NCBI RefSeq assembly: GCF_001553855.1
Contig: NZ_LQWV01000039.1
Location: forward strand, 1 to 64,000
Direction: 5' to 3'
DNA from: Streptococcus gordonii
GTDB taxonomy: Bacteria > Bacillota > Bacilli > Lactobacillales > Streptococcaceae
Length of the DNA stretch: 64,000 nucleotides
Positions 27,398 through 37,396 of the stretch are shown piece after piece (position 1 is the stretch's first letter; each line of letters starts with the position of its first letter). Position numbers and translations under genes: made by a program. A model generated the notes under the pieces. That model made no database searches and was not told where the DNA came from. It saw nothing but the letters and a program-made list of their open reading frames with translations.

Positions 27398-29116
27398 ATG
27401 ACTTATCAAGATAACTTCCAAAAATGGCTTGATTTTGCTGATTTACCAGACTATCTTCGCCAAGACTTAAACAATATGGACGAAAAAACAAAGGAAGATG
27501 CCTTCTATACCAATCTTGAATTTGGTACTGCAGGTATGCGTGGATTGATCGGCGCTGGTACAAACCGTATCAATATCTATGTTGTTCGTCAAGCAACTGA
27601 AGGTTTGGCTCGTTTGATTGAGTCAAAAGGTGGAAACGAAAAAGAGCGCGGTGTGGCAATTGCCTACGATAGTCGTCACTTCTCTCCAGAATTTGCCTTT
27701 GAATCTGCTGCAGTTCTTGCAAAACATGGAATCAAATCTTACGTATTTGAAAGCCTTCGTCCAACTCCAGAACTGTCATTCGCTGTTCGTCACCTCAACT
27801 GTTTCGCAGGTATCATGATTACTGCTAGCCACAACCCTGCACCATTTAACGGTTACAAGGTTTACGGTGAAGACGGTGGGCAAATGCCTCCACACGATGC
27901 GGACGCTTTGACTACATACATTCGTGCTATCGAAAATCCATTCGCTGTAGAAGTTGCTGATGTCGAAGCTGAAAAAGCTTCTGGTTTGATTGAAGTCATT
28001 GGCGAAGCTGTTGATGCAGAATACCTTAAAGAAGTTAAGGACGTAAACATCAACCCAACCTTGATTGAAGAATTCGGTAAAGACATGAAGATTGTATACA
28101 CACCACTTCATGGTACTGGTGAAATGTTGGCCCGTCGTGCCCTTGCCCAAGCAGGATTTGACTCTGTTCAAGTTGTTGAAGCGCAAGCAACTCCAGATCC
28201 AGACTTCTCAACTGTTAAATCTCCAAATCCCGAAAATCAAGCAGCCTTCGCTCTTGCCGAAGAACTTGGTCGTCAAGTTGGTGCAGATGTTCTTGTCGCA
28301 ACTGACCCTGACGCTGACCGTGTTGGTGTTGAAGTGCTTCAAAAAGATGGTAGCTACCTTAACCTTTCAGGTAACCAAATCGGCGCTATCATGGCTAAAT
28401 ACATCTTGGAAGCTCATAAGAGCGCTGGAACTCTTCCTGATAATGCTGCTCTCTGCAAATCCATCGTATCAACTGACTTGGTAACGAAGATTGCTGAAAG
28501 CTACGGCGCAACAATGTTCAACGTTTTGACTGGTTTCAAATTCATCGCAGAGAAAATCCAAGAATTTGAAGAAAAACACAATCACACTTATATGATGGGA
28601 TTTGAAGAAAGCTTCGGTTACTTGATTAAGCCATTTGTACGTGATAAAGATGCTATCCAAGCTGTTCTAGTCGTTGCTGAACTTGCTGCCTACTATCGTT
28701 CACGTGGTTTGACACTTGCTGACGGTATCGAAGAAATCTACAAAGAATACGGCTACTACGCTGAAAAGACCATCTCTGTGACTCTTTCAGGTGTAGACGG
28801 GGCTGAGCAAATCAAAGCGATTATGGCTAAGTTCCGTAACAATGCTCCAAAAGAATGGAACACAACAGCTATCACTGTCGTAGAAGATTTCAAGGCTCAA
28901 ACTGCTACTGCTGCAGATGGCACTGTAACAACCTTGACAACACCTCCAAGTGATGTTTTGAAATACACACTTGCGGATGGTTCATGGATCGCTGTTCGCC
29001 CTTCTGGAACTGAACCAAAAATCAAGTTCTACATTGCAGTTGTAGGTGAAAGCAACGAAGATTCACAAGCTAAGATTGCAAATATCGAAGCGGAAATCAA
29101 CGCTTTTGTAAAATAA
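27398..29116 (+). CDS. pgm: Phosphoglucomutase / phosphomannomutase
   Basis: Interconverts glucose 6-phosphate and glucose 1-phosphate for UDP-glucose and polysaccharide synthesis. The 572-aa protein has the phosphoserine loop TASHNP (S144), the metal loop DPDADR, the sugar-binding GFEESFGYL and the phosphate-binding RPSGTEPKIKFY. CAAAGGAG precedes the ATG. Codon use suggests high expression. It is monocistronic, with a strong terminator. Confidence 0.95.
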   Translation: MTYQDNFQKWLDFADLPDYLRQDLNNMDEKTKEDAFYTNLEFGTAGMRGLIGAGTNRINIYVVRQATEGLARLIESKGGNEKERGVAIAYDSRHFSPEFAFESAAVLAKHGIKSYVFESLRPTPELSFAVRHLNCFAGIMITASHNPAPFNGYKVYGEDGGQMPPHDADALTTYIRAIENPFAVEVADVEAEKASGLIEVIGEAVDAEYLKEVKDVNINPTLIEEFGKDMKIVYTPLHGTGEMLARRALAQAGFDSVQVVEAQATPDPDFSTVKSPNPENQAAFALAEELGRQVGADVLVATDPDADRVGVEVLQKDGSYLNLSGNQIGAIMAKYILEAHKSAGTLPDNAALCKSIVSTDLVTKIAESYGATMFNVLTGFKFIAEKIQEFEEKHNHTYMMGFEESFGYLIKPFVRDKDAIQAVLVVAELAAYYRSRGLTLADGIEEIYKEYGYYAEKTISVTLSGVDGAEQIKAIMAKFRNNAPKEWNTTAITVVEDFKAQTATAADGTVTTLTTPPSDVLKYTLADGSWIAVRPSGTEPKIKFYIAVVGESNEDSQAKIANIEAEINAFVK

Positions 29117-29124
29117 GAAATTAT

Positions 29125-29157
29125 AAAAGATGAGACCAACCAATCTCATCTTTTTTT
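29125..29157 (+). terminator. Terminator of pgm
   Basis: The 11-bp stem AAAAGATGAGA / TCTCATCTTTT is followed by Ts. Confidence 0.88.
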
Positions 29158-29227
29158 CGTATCAAATCTAAGCAATTTTAGAAACTTTATGGCATACTAG
29201 TTCTATCAAAAGAAATGAGGATGATTT

Positions 29228-29575
29228 ATGGAACAATTTGTTCAAAATATTAAAGACTTGGAAGTCACAACTGTTGACCGAGCTCGTCAAGCGATTGCTG
29301 ACAAAGAGACTGCAACTTTCTTTGTAGGTCGCAAAACTTGCCCTTACTGCCGTAAATTTGCTGGAACATTGGCTGGTGTTGTGGCTGAAACTAAAGCCCA
29401 CATCTACTTCATTAACAGTGAAGAAGCTAGCGAATTAGATAAACTGCAAGCCTTCCGCTCTGAATACAGTATTCCGACGGTTCCTGGTTTTGTTCATGTT
29501 CAAGACGGCCAAGTAGCAGTTCGTTGTGATTCTTCTATGACTGCAGATGACATTAAAGCTTTTGCAAACTTGTAA
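29228..29575 (+). CDS. Thioredoxin-like protein with CPYC site
   Basis: The 115-aa protein has a thioredoxin fold with the active site CPYC in FFVGRKTCPYCRKFAG and a cis-proline in IPTVPGFVHV. CPYC is glutaredoxin-like, while the rest resembles the small thioredoxin-family proteins of streptococci sometimes called bacteriocin transport accessory proteins. No bacteriocin genes are nearby, so that name should not be taken literally. It is cytoplasmic, probably a disulfide reductant. Confidence 0.8.
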   Translation: MEQFVQNIKDLEVTTVDRARQAIADKETATFFVGRKTCPYCRKFAGTLAGVVAETKAHIYFINSEEASELDKLQAFRSEYSIPTVPGFVHVQDGQVAVRCDSSMTADDIKAFANL

Positions 29576-29584
29576 AATTGATTC

Positions 29585-29620
29585 AAAAAAATCTGAGACC
29601 AAATTAGTCTCAGATTTTTT
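29585..29620. terminator. Bidirectional terminator between trx and mutY
   Basis: The 14-bp stem AAAAAATCTGAGAC / GTCTCAGATTTTTT has a 7-nt loop and A/T runs on both sides; it serves the convergent genes. Confidence 0.88.
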
Positions 29621-30779
29621 ATTTATTTCTAACATCTTGAAAAGCCTCCCACATCTTCTGCTGGGGCTTGGCAAAAGGGTACTTCTCAAATTCATCTGGA
29701 TGTAGCCACATGACCTCCCCATCAGCTGTATAATGACTATCTTTAACTTGACCATAAACCAACTGGATATGCCACTTGCGATGGCTGAAGACATGTTGCA
29801 CCTTTGGAAAAGACTCCTGCTGCCAATTGACAATCAAATCATAATCCTGCTCAAAGCTTTCTTGAGGAGACAGTTCCAGACTGGGCTGATTTTCAGCGAC
29901 TTCAAACAGGGACATCTGATTTTCAGTTTGAAATTCCTCAACTTCAATCAAGGGAAAATGCCAAAAACCCGATAACAAGCCAGTAGCCTCATTCTTTTCA
30001 AGCAAGAATTGTCCCTGTTCGTTTTCGATAATCAAGCCTTGCAGATAGACTGGAACTGGCTTCTTTTTAGGTGCTTTGATTGGATATTTATCCATAGTTC
30101 CGTGCAAATAAGCTGCGCTGAACTCTTTTACTGGACTGTCTTCTGGATGGGGATTAATAGGAGCTTCAATATCTGACCCCAGATCCATCAGCGCTTGATT
30201 AAAATCTCCGGGTCTATCTGGATCAATCAGAATCTCCATCATAGCCTGAAAGATCTTACGATTGCTAGGTTGACCAATATCTAAATCAACTTCAAACAAG
30301 CGACTCAGCACCCGCATAACATTGCCATCTACCGCAGGCTCAGCTAGTCCAAAGGCAATACTAGCAATGGCACCAGCTGTATAAGGTCCAATCCCTTTGA
30401 GGCTAGCAATTCCTTCATAGCTATCAGGAAATTTTCCAGCGAAATCCGTCATTATCTGCTGGGCCGCTTTTTGCATATTTCTCACCCGCGAATAATATCC
30501 CAACCCTTCCCAAGCCTTGAGCAGTCTATCTTCTGGTGCCTGTGCTAAGTCAGATACTGTCGGGAACCAGTCAAGAAAACGCTCATAGTAAGGAATCACC
30601 GTATCCACCCGAGTCTGCTGCAGCATAATCTCAGAAACCCAGATATGATAAGGATTATTTGTTCTGCGCCAAGGCAGATCTCGTTTGTTTTTATCATACC
30701 AAGTTAATAATTTCTCTCTAAAAGAGGCGATTTTATCTGCCTCCCACATCTCAATCCCGTATTCTCTCAAATCTATCAT
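29619..30779 (-). CDS. mutY: Adenine DNA glycosylase, iron-sulfur cluster-less
   Basis: Removes A opposite 8-oxoG. The 386-aa protein has the HhH-GPD core: catalytic E50 in WVSEIMLQQTRVDTV, hairpin LKGIGPYTAGA and D151 in AVDGNVMRV. A C-terminal NUDIX-like 8-oxoG recognition domain follows. The usual four-cysteine [4Fe-4S] loop is replaced by LGSDIEAPINPHPEDSPVKE, and I see no cysteine in the whole protein. Cluster-less MutYs are known in lactic acid bacteria. The ATG at 30779 matches pneumococcal MutY; there is no ribosome site, and a -10 box sits 7 nt away. Confidence 0.93.
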   Translation of the reverse strand: MIDLREYGIEMWEADKIASFREKLLTWYDKNKRDLPWRRTNNPYHIWVSEIMLQQTRVDTVIPYYERFLDWFPTVSDLAQAPEDRLLKAWEGLGYYSRVRNMQKAAQQIMTDFAGKFPDSYEGIASLKGIGPYTAGAIASIAFGLAEPAVDGNVMRVLSRLFEVDLDIGQPSNRKIFQAMMEILIDPDRPGDFNQALMDLGSDIEAPINPHPEDSPVKEFSAAYLHGTMDKYPIKAPKKKPVPVYLQGLIIENEQGQFLLEKNEATGLLSGFWHFPLIEVEEFQTENQMSLFEVAENQPSLELSPQESFEQDYDLIVNWQQESFPKVQHVFSHRKWHIQLVYGQVKDSHYTADGEVMWLHPDEFEKYPFAKPQQKMWEAFQDVRNK

Positions 30780-30786
30780 AAATCTA

Positions 30787-30795
30787 GTATAGCAT
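30787..30795 (-). promoter_or_regulatory. Extended -10 of mutY, 7 nt from the ATG
   Basis: TGCTATACT on the minus strand; only about 7 nt separate it from the start codon, so the transcript would start at or next to the ATG. Confidence 0.6.
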
Positions 30796-30810
30796 AAGGA
30801 TAAAAAATAG

Positions 30811-30828
30811 GAGAGCCCAAGCTCTCCA
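30811..30828 (-). terminator. Terminator of pta
   Basis: GGAGAGC / GCTCTCC with a 4-nt loop, followed on the minus strand by TATTTTTTAT, 15 nt after pta. Confidence 0.82.
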
Positions 30829-30842
30829 TATTTAAATATCGC

Positions 30843-31820
30843 TTAATAATGACCAACTGCCTGGCTTGCTGTAATCAAGGTTAGCTTATAGACATCATCT
30901 GCATTACATCCACGAGAAAGGTCATTAACTGGATGATTAAGCCCCTGTAGGATAGGGCCTACTGCAGAAAAGCCACCTAAACGTTCTGCCAGCTTGTAGC
31001 CGATATTACCAGCTTCAATGCTAGGGAAGACAAAGACAGTCGCTTGACCAGCCACAGGACTACCAGGTGCTTTTAGTTCTGCTGTTGCAGGTACAAAAGC
31101 CGCATCAAACTGCAACTCACCATCAATAGCCAAATCTGGACGCATTTCCTGAGCCAGCTTAGTTGCCTCTACGACCTTATCAACCTTCTCTCCAAAACCA
31201 GAACCTTTGGTAGAATAGCTGAGCATGGCAACTTTCGGATCAATATCAAAAATTTGTGCTGTCAAAGCTGAGTTAATAGCAATCTCTGCTAAAACATTGG
31301 CGTCTGGATCAATATTGATGGCACAGTCACTAAAAATGTAGCGCTCATCATCACGAACCATTAGAAAGGCACCAGAAGTGCGCGAAACCCATGGCAAAGT
31401 CTTGATGATTTGAAGAGCAGGTCTAACAGTCGCTGCTGTAGAGTGAATAGCGCCTGAAACCATTCCTTGAACCTTACCAAGATAGACTAGCATAACACCG
31501 AAATAATTGACATCTTCCTTCAACAATTGACGCGCTTCGTCTGCAGTAATTTTTCCTTTACGACGCTCAACAAAAGCTTCCACCATTTCCTCAAAGCAAG
31601 AACAGTTTGTAGGGTCAATGACCTGGTACCCTTCTGTTATTCCTTCTATTTCTAAATAAATACGAATTTTTTCAGGATTACCCAAAAGAACTGGAGTAAT
31701 ATTAGTTTCTTTGACAAGGCGCTTAGTTGCTTGAAGAATACGAGGTTCTTCGCCTTCAGGCAGGACAATTTTCACTTCTTTATCCTGCAAGGCCTCACGA
31801 ATATCATCAAAAATTTTCAT
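30843..31820 (-). CDS. pta: Phosphate acetyltransferase
   Basis: Converts acetyl-CoA and phosphate to acetyl phosphate, feeding ATP formation by acetate kinase. The 325-aa product is the short PTA_PTB form: VKIVLPEGEEPRILQATKRL at the start, VSGAIHSTAATVRPALQII, and the C-terminal AERLGGFSAVGPILQGLNHP. It is the last gene of the relQ-nadK-RluA-pta operon, 21 nt after the pseudouridine synthase gene, an order common in streptococci. Confidence 0.96.
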   Translation of the reverse strand: MKIFDDIREALQDKEVKIVLPEGEEPRILQATKRLVKETNITPVLLGNPEKIRIYLEIEGITEGYQVIDPTNCSCFEEMVEAFVERRKGKITADEARQLLKEDVNYFGVMLVYLGKVQGMVSGAIHSTAATVRPALQIIKTLPWVSRTSGAFLMVRDDERYIFSDCAINIDPDANVLAEIAINSALTAQIFDIDPKVAMLSYSTKGSGFGEKVDKVVEATKLAQEMRPDLAIDGELQFDAAFVPATAELKAPGSPVAGQATVFVFPSIEAGNIGYKLAERLGGFSAVGPILQGLNHPVNDLSRGCNADDVYKLTLITASQAVGHY

Positions 31821-31841
31821 ATTTAGTTCATCTCCTATTAA

Positions 31842-32729
31842 TTAATTTTTAAATATCTGAATAACTTGTTCAAAATCTGTTGGAAGAGGACTGGCACGTC
31901 CAATTTCCTCTCCACTGAATGGATTATAAAATTTCAAAGTATGACAGTGAAGAGCTTGGCGGCTAATACCTTCAGACATGCATCCACCATATAAATCGTC
32001 CCCCAAAAGTGGAAAGCCGATATGTGAAAAATGAACTCGAATCTGATGTGTTCTTCCTGTGTGTAGGTGAATATCCACTAGGTAGATGTTGCCAAATTGC
32101 TCAATCACCTTGTAACTAGTATGAGCATATTTACCTCCCTTGGCAACTCTTCGTGTAATAATACTATCTTCATCACGCGCAATCGGTGCAATAATTTCCC
32201 CTTCTTTTTCTAAAAGGCCATCTCCCTTAACCAGGGCTAAATAACGCTTCTCGATAGCTCTTTTTTGTAATTGCTTATCCAATCGTGCATGGGCATAGCC
32301 GTGCTTGGCAAATAGCATAAGTCCGCTAGTATCCTTGTCTAGACGTGTCACGATATGGACTTGATGATTTTCATAACCGGAATCTATATAATAGGCTTTG
32401 ACATAATTTGCCATGGTATTAGAGTGATTCACGCTAGGAATACTTGCAACACCAGCTGGTTTATCAAGTATTAAAAAATGATCATCCTCAAAAACCACTT
32501 CTAGTTTTCTCGAAATCGCGTCTAGACTTTCAAAACCTTCTTCCTTGGGGATATCGATCGTAACTTTATCACCAATGTCTAACAAGTAAATCGCATTTTG
32601 TGGTTCGTCATTTACTAAAATACCACCGCCTCTATACTTAATTTTAGCAAGAAGCCCCTTTGAGACATCATGTTTTTTGAGAAAAGTTTTGACTTTGACA
32701 TGTTCGTCTGCAATAAACTCAAATCTCAT
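31842..32729 (-). CDS. RluA-family pseudouridine synthase
   Basis: Isomerises uridine to pseudouridine in rRNA or tRNA. The 295-aa protein has an S4-like N-terminal region ([20 protein letters not shown]) and the catalytic motif [15 protein letters not shown] with its aspartate, followed by [20 protein letters not shown]. Target site is unknown (RluD/YjbO type). It overlaps nadK by 11 nt. Confidence 0.9.
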   Translation of the reverse strand: MRFEFIADEHVKVKTFLKKHDVSKGLLAKIKYRGGGILVNDEPQNAIYLLDIGDKVTIDIPKEEGFESLDAISRKLEVVFEDDHFLILDKPAGVASIPSVNHSNTMANYVKAYYIDSGYENHQVHIVTRLDKDTSGLMLFAKHGYAHARLDKQLQKRAIEKRYLALVKGDGLLEKEGEIIAPIARDEDSIITRRVAKGGKYAHTSYKVIEQFGNIYLVDIHLHTGRTHQIRVHFSHIGFPLLGDDLYGGCMSEGISRQALHCHTLKFYNPFSGEEIGRASPLPTDFEQVIQIFKN

Positions 32730-33555
32730 CGTCTACTTCTCCAATAAAGGCATCCTTAACTCGGTTCCAAAAACTCGTATGGCTTGGACTGGCAACAAAT
32801 TGTATTTTATGATTATCTATTTGAAATTCAACCTTGGCAATATGCTTGAAAGTATAAGTTCTATTATCCACCGAAATCGTATGCTGATCATTTCGAGTTG
32901 GAAAGATTTCGATCTTGTCTTTTTTAGGAACAATGATCGACGAACCTAAAGTACGATATACACGATTATTAAGGCTTGCCACTTCAGCAATTTGCAAGGC
33001 TTCTATTGTCGGATGAAGAACTGCTCCACCTAAGGACTTATTGTAAGCTGTACTGCCGGTCGGAGTAGAAACCGAAATCCCATCCCCACGGAAGCGTTCA
33101 AAAGCCACATGGTTAATCATGACATCAGCAACCATAGTCCGATCTGATCGCTTTATCGTAGCTTCATTCAAAGCTAGCTTACTCTTTACAGAACCATCCT
33201 CTAGGAAAATTCTAACATTTAAAATCGGATAGGAAACCTGAGCTCCGGTGTCCAATTTTAGATTTTCTATTAACTTGTCGATTTCGAAATCTCGGTAATC
33301 AGTATAAAATCCTAAGTGTCCAGTATGAACACCAACAAAACGAACTTTATCTAATTGGTTTTCATACTTGTGAAAAACAGACAGGAGCATACCATCTCCG
33401 CCTACAGAAATAACTATATCAGGATTTTTATCAGTTAAAATGAAACGATTCTGCCTTAGTTTCTTAATCAACAATTGGCAGACTTCTTTACTTTGAGGTT
33501 TATAATTGCTAAAAACAGCAATTTTTTTATCTGTATTCTTCATCTGTATCGTCAC
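32719..33555 (-). CDS. nadK: NAD kinase
   Basis: Phosphorylates NAD to NADP. The 278-aa protein has GGDG (52-55) in [20 protein letters not shown] and the NAD-binding [17 protein letters not shown]. The GTG at 33555 has AGGA 5 nt upstream; the ATG at 33543 (MKNTDKK) matches the pneumococcal N-terminus I recall but lacks a well-placed ribosome site, so the start is uncertain by four codons. It overlaps relQ by 29 nt, which couples NADP supply and (p)ppGpp genes in one operon. Confidence 0.95.
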   Translation of the reverse strand: MTIQMKNTDKKIAVFSNYKPQSKEVCQLLIKKLRQNRFILTDKNPDIVISVGGDGMLLSVFHKYENQLDKVRFVGVHTGHLGFYTDYRDFEIDKLIENLKLDTGAQVSYPILNVRIFLEDGSVKSKLALNEATIKRSDRTMVADVMINHVAFERFRGDGISVSTPTGSTAYNKSLGGAVLHPTIEALQIAEVASLNNRVYRTLGSSIIVPKKDKIEIFPTRNDQHTISVDNRTYTFKHIAKVEFQIDNHKIQFVASPSHTSFWNRVKDAFIGEVDDEI

Positions 33556-34192
33556 TATTTCCTACGCCATCATTTAACATCCGATAAGGTGGATCGAACA
33601 GAACCTGAGCCTCTTGAATATCGTGGCGAATTTCACCCATTGTTTTATCCAATTCATAGGCAATTCGAGCTGTTATTTCCAATCGTTCCTTAATTTCTTG
33701 AGGAAATTCTCCCTTATATTTATAATTAAGAGAATGCTCAATTGTTGCCCAAAAGTTCATGGCTAAGGTCCGAATTTGGATTTCAGCCAAGACAACCTTG
33801 TTACCGTCAATTGTATCAACAGGATATTCAACTATCACATGATAACTGCGGTAACCACTTGGCTTTTTATAAGTGATATAATCTCGTTCTAGAACAATCT
33901 TCATATCTTTTCGCTGATGCAAAACTTTTAGAACCTCAGTGATATCATCCTCAAATTGAACCATAATCCGAAGGCCAGCAATATCGTTCATATCACGGGC
34001 TAAGTTTTCTAAACTTATTCCATGCATAACCATCTTTTCTTGGATGCTTTCAATAGACTTGACCCTACCGGTTACAAATTCTATCGGTGAGTGTCGTTGT
34101 TGCTTGCGGTATTGTTTTCGAATTCCTCGCAGTTTGACTTTTAACTCACCGACAGCTTGGACATAAGGGTCTAAAAATTGTTCCCACTCCAT
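33527..34192 (-). CDS. relQ: Small alarmone synthetase RelQ
   Basis: GTP pyrophosphokinase making pGpp/(p)ppGpp without a hydrolase domain. The 221-aa product has the synthetase motifs DIAGLR (70-75), [16 protein letters not shown] and [19 protein letters not shown]. The ATG at 34192 follows AAGGTGAG; a longer frame upstream is hydrophobic and AT-rich and runs through the promoter, so it is rejected. First gene of the operon, divergent from the CYTH gene, with an extended -10 (TGTTATAAT) at 34248-34256. Confidence 0.95.
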   Translation of the reverse strand: MEWEQFLDPYVQAVGELKVKLRGIRKQYRKQQRHSPIEFVTGRVKSIESIQEKMVMHGISLENLARDMNDIAGLRIMVQFEDDITEVLKVLHQRKDMKIVLERDYITYKKPSGYRSYHVIVEYPVDTIDGNKVVLAEIQIRTLAMNFWATIEHSLNYKYKGEFPQEIKERLEITARIAYELDKTMGEIRHDIQEAQVLFDPPYRMLNDGVGNSDDTDEEYR

Positions 34193-34247
34193 AAATGCAC
34201 TCACCTTGTTATTTTTATTATTTTTATATAAAATAAATACGTCTATT

Positions 34248-34256
34248 ATTATAACA
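34248..34256 (-). promoter_or_regulatory. Extended -10 promoter of the relQ operon
   Basis: TGTTATAAT on the minus strand in the divergent gap. A cre-like AAATCGTTTTCAAG lies directly upstream of it (34258-34271). Confidence 0.5.
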
Positions 34257-34290
34257 TAAATCGTTTTCAAGCGAAAGAAAAGGATCAACA

Positions 34291-34860
34291 ATGAATCATT
34301 TAGAAATTGAATATAAATCCGGATTAAACAAGGAACAGTTTGAAAGTCTGCTACCACTTTTTAAAGATATTACTCCAGTAAAACAAACAAATTATTATAT
34401 AGATACCCCTGATTTTTTTATCAGAGACCATAAAATGGCTTTCCGAATCCGTCGTTTTGATGATTCAGCCGAGCTGACTCTAAAGATATCGCAAGAGGTA
34501 GGAACAATGGAATATAACCAAGCTTTATCAGCTGATGAAGTTCATTCTATAATTGAGAATATGACTCTACCAGAGGGACAGATTCTTGAAAACTTGAAAA
34601 AAACGAAGATTCAACTGAATCAATTAGATATCCTAGGCCACTTAACCACCATTCGCAGAGAAATGAAACATGAGTTTGGACTTCTAGCTCTGGATGAAAA
34701 TTTTTATTTTGATATTCACGATTATGAAATCGAACTTGAAGTTCAAGATGCTGAAGATGGAAAAGTTAATTTCTTTGACTTTCTACAAGAAAACAATCTC
34801 CCATACACACCCCTAAAAAGCAAGATCGCTAGATTTGCTAAAAACTTGCCAAATAGCTGA
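34291..34860 (+). CDS. CYTH domain protein
   Basis: A 189-aa triphosphate tunnel metalloenzyme. The N-terminal ExExK signature is LEIEYKSGL (E5, E7, K9), followed by basic and acidic strands such as [17 protein letters not shown] and a final [14 protein letters not shown]. Likely activity is hydrolysis of inorganic or nucleoside triphosphates. Such genes often lie beside relQ, as here, divergently. AAAGGA precedes the ATG. Confidence 0.88.
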   Translation: MNHLEIEYKSGLNKEQFESLLPLFKDITPVKQTNYYIDTPDFFIRDHKMAFRIRRFDDSAELTLKISQEVGTMEYNQALSADEVHSIIENMTLPEGQILENLKKTKIQLNQLDILGHLTTIRREMKHEFGLLALDENFYFDIHDYEIELEVQDAEDGKVNFFDFLQENNLPYTPLKSKIARFAKNLPNS

Positions 34861-34919
34861 AAAAATCTTATATTTTTGATAAAATAGTAATCAGAAAATT
34901 AAAGGAGTTATCTTTAGGT

Positions 34920-35888
34920 ATGTTTGGTTCAATCAATGACAAAAAGAACATGAAATTATTCTCGCTCAACTCAAATCATGCTATCGCTGAGAAGATTGCA
35001 AAAGCTGCTGGAGTACCGCTTGGGAAACTTTCATCACGTCAGTTCTCTGATGGAGAAATCCAAGTCAACATCGAAGAAAGCGTACGTGGCTTTGATGTTT
35101 TCATCATTCAATCTACAAGTTTTCCAGTAAACAACCATTTGATGGAACTGCTCATCATGGTAGATGCTTGTAATCGTGCCAGTGCTAACTCAGTTAATGT
35201 TGTAATTCCTTACTTTGGTTACGCTCGTCAAGACCGTACAGCAGCGCCTAGGGAGCCAATTACAGCAAAACTAGTAGCAAATATGTTAGTAAAAGCAGGT
35301 GTGAATCGAGTACTGACTCTTGATCTACACGCTGTTCAAGTGCAGGGATTCTTCGACATTCCTGTTGACAATCTTTACACTGTTCCTCTTTTTGCAAAAC
35401 ACTATTGCGATAAAGGCTTAACAGGTGATGACGTTGTCGTTGTAAGTCCAAAAAACTCAGGTGTTAAGAGAGCTCGCAGTTTAGCAGAACATCTAGATGC
35501 TCCTATCGCTATTATTGACTATGCTCAAGACGATGCTCACCGCAATGAAGGATATATTATTGGTGAGGTAGCTGGTAAGAAAGCGATCTTAATTGATGAC
35601 ATCTTGAATACTGGACGTACCTTTACTGAAGCTGCTAAAATTGTCGATCGAGAAGGAGCAACCGACATCTATGCGGTTTCAAGCCACGGTCTCTTCGTTG
35701 ACGGTGCCGCTGAAAAATTAGACGCTGTTCCGATCAAAGAAATTTTAGTAACCGATTCTGTAGACACCAAAGAAAAAACTCCAAAAAACATCCAGTATAT
35801 CACAGCAAGTGAGTTGATTGCTGATGCTATTGTCCGCATCCAAGAGAGAAAACCAGTCAGTCCTCTCTTTGCATATAATAAAAAATAA
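34920..35888 (+). CDS. prs: Ribose-phosphate pyrophosphokinase
   Basis: Makes PRPP from ribose 5-phosphate and ATP for nucleotide, NAD, His and Trp synthesis. The 322-aa protein has [30 protein letters not shown] and the PRPP loop [14 protein letters not shown]. Streptococci carry two paralogues, and this one resembles the second (prs2-like, [20 protein letters not shown]). AAAGGAG is upstream. The cysteine desulfurase gene follows after 9 nt. Confidence 0.93.
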   Translation: MFGSINDKKNMKLFSLNSNHAIAEKIAKAAGVPLGKLSSRQFSDGEIQVNIEESVRGFDVFIIQSTSFPVNNHLMELLIMVDACNRASANSVNVVIPYFGYARQDRTAAPREPITAKLVANMLVKAGVNRVLTLDLHAVQVQGFFDIPVDNLYTVPLFAKHYCDKGLTGDDVVVVSPKNSGVKRARSLAEHLDAPIAIIDYAQDDAHRNEGYIIGEVAGKKAILIDDILNTGRTFTEAAKIVDREGATDIYAVSSHGLFVDGAAEKLDAVPIKEILVTDSVDTKEKTPKNIQYITASELIADAIVRIQERKPVSPLFAYNKK

Positions 35889-35897
35889 GGACTGAAA

Positions 35898-37025
35898 ATG
35901 ATTTATTTTGACAATGCAGCCACGACCCCTCTATCGTCTGTAGCTATCCAAAAGATGACTGACTTAATGGTACAGGTCTATGGAAATCCATCTAGCACTC
36001 ATCAACATGGACGCGAGGCTAGTAAGATTCTCAGACAAGCCAGGGAGACTATTGCTAAGATATTGCAAACTAATGCAAAAAATATTCTGTTTACTTCTGG
36101 TGCTACTGAAAGCAATAATACCATACTAAAAGGCTATTCTCTCAAGCATCAAGATCTAGGAAAACACATTATTACGACAGCAATTGAGCATCATTCTGTT
36201 TTAGAACCCTTGCACCATTTAGCTGAAAAATACGGATTTGAGATTTCTTTTATCCAACCAGTCGACGGAAAGATACGAGTAAAAGATATAAAGGATGCAC
36301 TTCGTCCTGACACCATTCTCGTCTCTACCATGTTTGCTAATAATGAGACCGGATATCTACTACCTATTAAGGAAATTGGAGAAGTTTTAAAAGATCATCC
36401 AGCTAAATTTCATGTAGATGCGGTTCAAGCTATGGGAAAGATTCCAATCTATCCAGAAGAGTTAGGAATTGATTTTTTAAGCGCTTCTGCCCATAAATTT
36501 CACGGACCTAAAGGAACTGGCTTCTTATATGCAAAAGATTTCCACTTTGATAATCTACTTCACGGTGGAAGTCAGGAAGATAAAAAAAGAGCTGGTACGG
36601 AAAACATCATTTCCATTGCTGGAATGGCTACAGCACTAGAAAATAATATTGAACATATAGCCGAAAACTTCAGTCATATTCAAGAGCTTCGATACGAACT
36701 TTTGCAAGGACTTGGTACTATCGACTATTATCTCAATGAACAGGAGCCTCATTTACCTCATGTGGTTAACATGGGATTTCCAGGTCAGGCAAACGATATC
36801 CTGCTGATGAAGTTAGATATGGCAGGAATTTCTGTCTCCACTGGATCAGCATGTACTGCTGGAGCGATTGAGCCAAGCCACGTTTTGTCAGCTTTTTATG
36901 GTGAGACTTCCCCCCGATTAAAAGAATCCTTTAGAATCAGTTTTTCTGATCAAAATACAATTCAAGAAATACACATTTTAACAAAAAAAATAAAAGAAAT
37001 TTTAGGAGAAACACATGGCCTTTGA
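35898..37025 (+). CDS. Cysteine desulfurase (NifS/IscS class)
   Basis: PLP enzyme that removes sulfur from cysteine for thiolated tRNA or Fe-S assembly. The 375-aa product has IYFDNAATTPLS, the PLP lysine in SASAHKFHGPKGTGFLY, and the persulfide-loop cysteine in SVSTGSACTAGAIEPSHVLS. Its partner cannot be told, as no thiI or mnmA is adjacent. It overlaps the DUF1831 gene by 11 nt. Confidence 0.93.
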   Translation: MIYFDNAATTPLSSVAIQKMTDLMVQVYGNPSSTHQHGREASKILRQARETIAKILQTNAKNILFTSGATESNNTILKGYSLKHQDLGKHIITTAIEHHSVLEPLHHLAEKYGFEISFIQPVDGKIRVKDIKDALRPDTILVSTMFANNETGYLLPIKEIGEVLKDHPAKFHVDAVQAMGKIPIYPEELGIDFLSASAHKFHGPKGTGFLYAKDFHFDNLLHGGSQEDKKRAGTENIISIAGMATALENNIEHIAENFSHIQELRYELLQGLGTIDYYLNEQEPHLPHVVNMGFPGQANDILLMKLDMAGISVSTGSACTAGAIEPSHVLSAFYGETSPRLKESFRISFSDQNTIQEIHILTKKIKEILGETHGL

Positions 37026-37362
37026 AAAGTCAGTAGCATTAAAAGATTGTTTATACAGTTATGAAGTAAATCCAAATGTTAAAAAATTTACATTAAAAGA
37101 TAATACCTTTGCCGAAACAAAAGTGGGAAACTTTGAACTAACTCGCCTCTTAGAGGAAATTCCAAATAGTGGTCAAGGATTTTTATTAAAAATTATTTTC
37201 AATAAAGACTTGTCTGGTTTTAAAATTAATATCACAGATAAATCAGGTCTTCGTCTAGTTAATATTTTTAAATCAGAAGATCAAAAGATTCTCCAGCAGA
37301 AATTCTACTTTTTGATGGATAGCTTAGTTGAAAGAGAGATTTTTACAAAGACGGAACAATAA
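37015..37362 (+). CDS. DUF1831 protein
   Basis: The 115-aa product MAFEKSVALKDCLYSYEVNP belongs to the DUF1831 family of Lactobacillales, regularly encoded after a cysteine desulfurase. GGAGA before the ATG lies inside the desulfurase gene, implying coupling. No catalytic motif is evident. The context suggests a role with sulfur transfer, but that is only inference. Confidence 0.75.
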   Translation: MAFEKSVALKDCLYSYEVNPNVKKFTLKDNTFAETKVGNFELTRLLEEIPNSGQGFLLKIIFNKDLSGFKINITDKSGLRLVNIFKSEDQKILQQKFYFLMDSLVEREIFTKTEQ

Positions 37363-37396
37363 TCCAACATTTATTCAAGAATTACAGAGAATATCC

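Noticed and set aside
34193..34357. N-terminal extension of relQ by 55 codons
   Set aside because: It runs across the promoter region, is AT-rich and hydrophobic, and lies in front of an ATG with AAGGTGAG.
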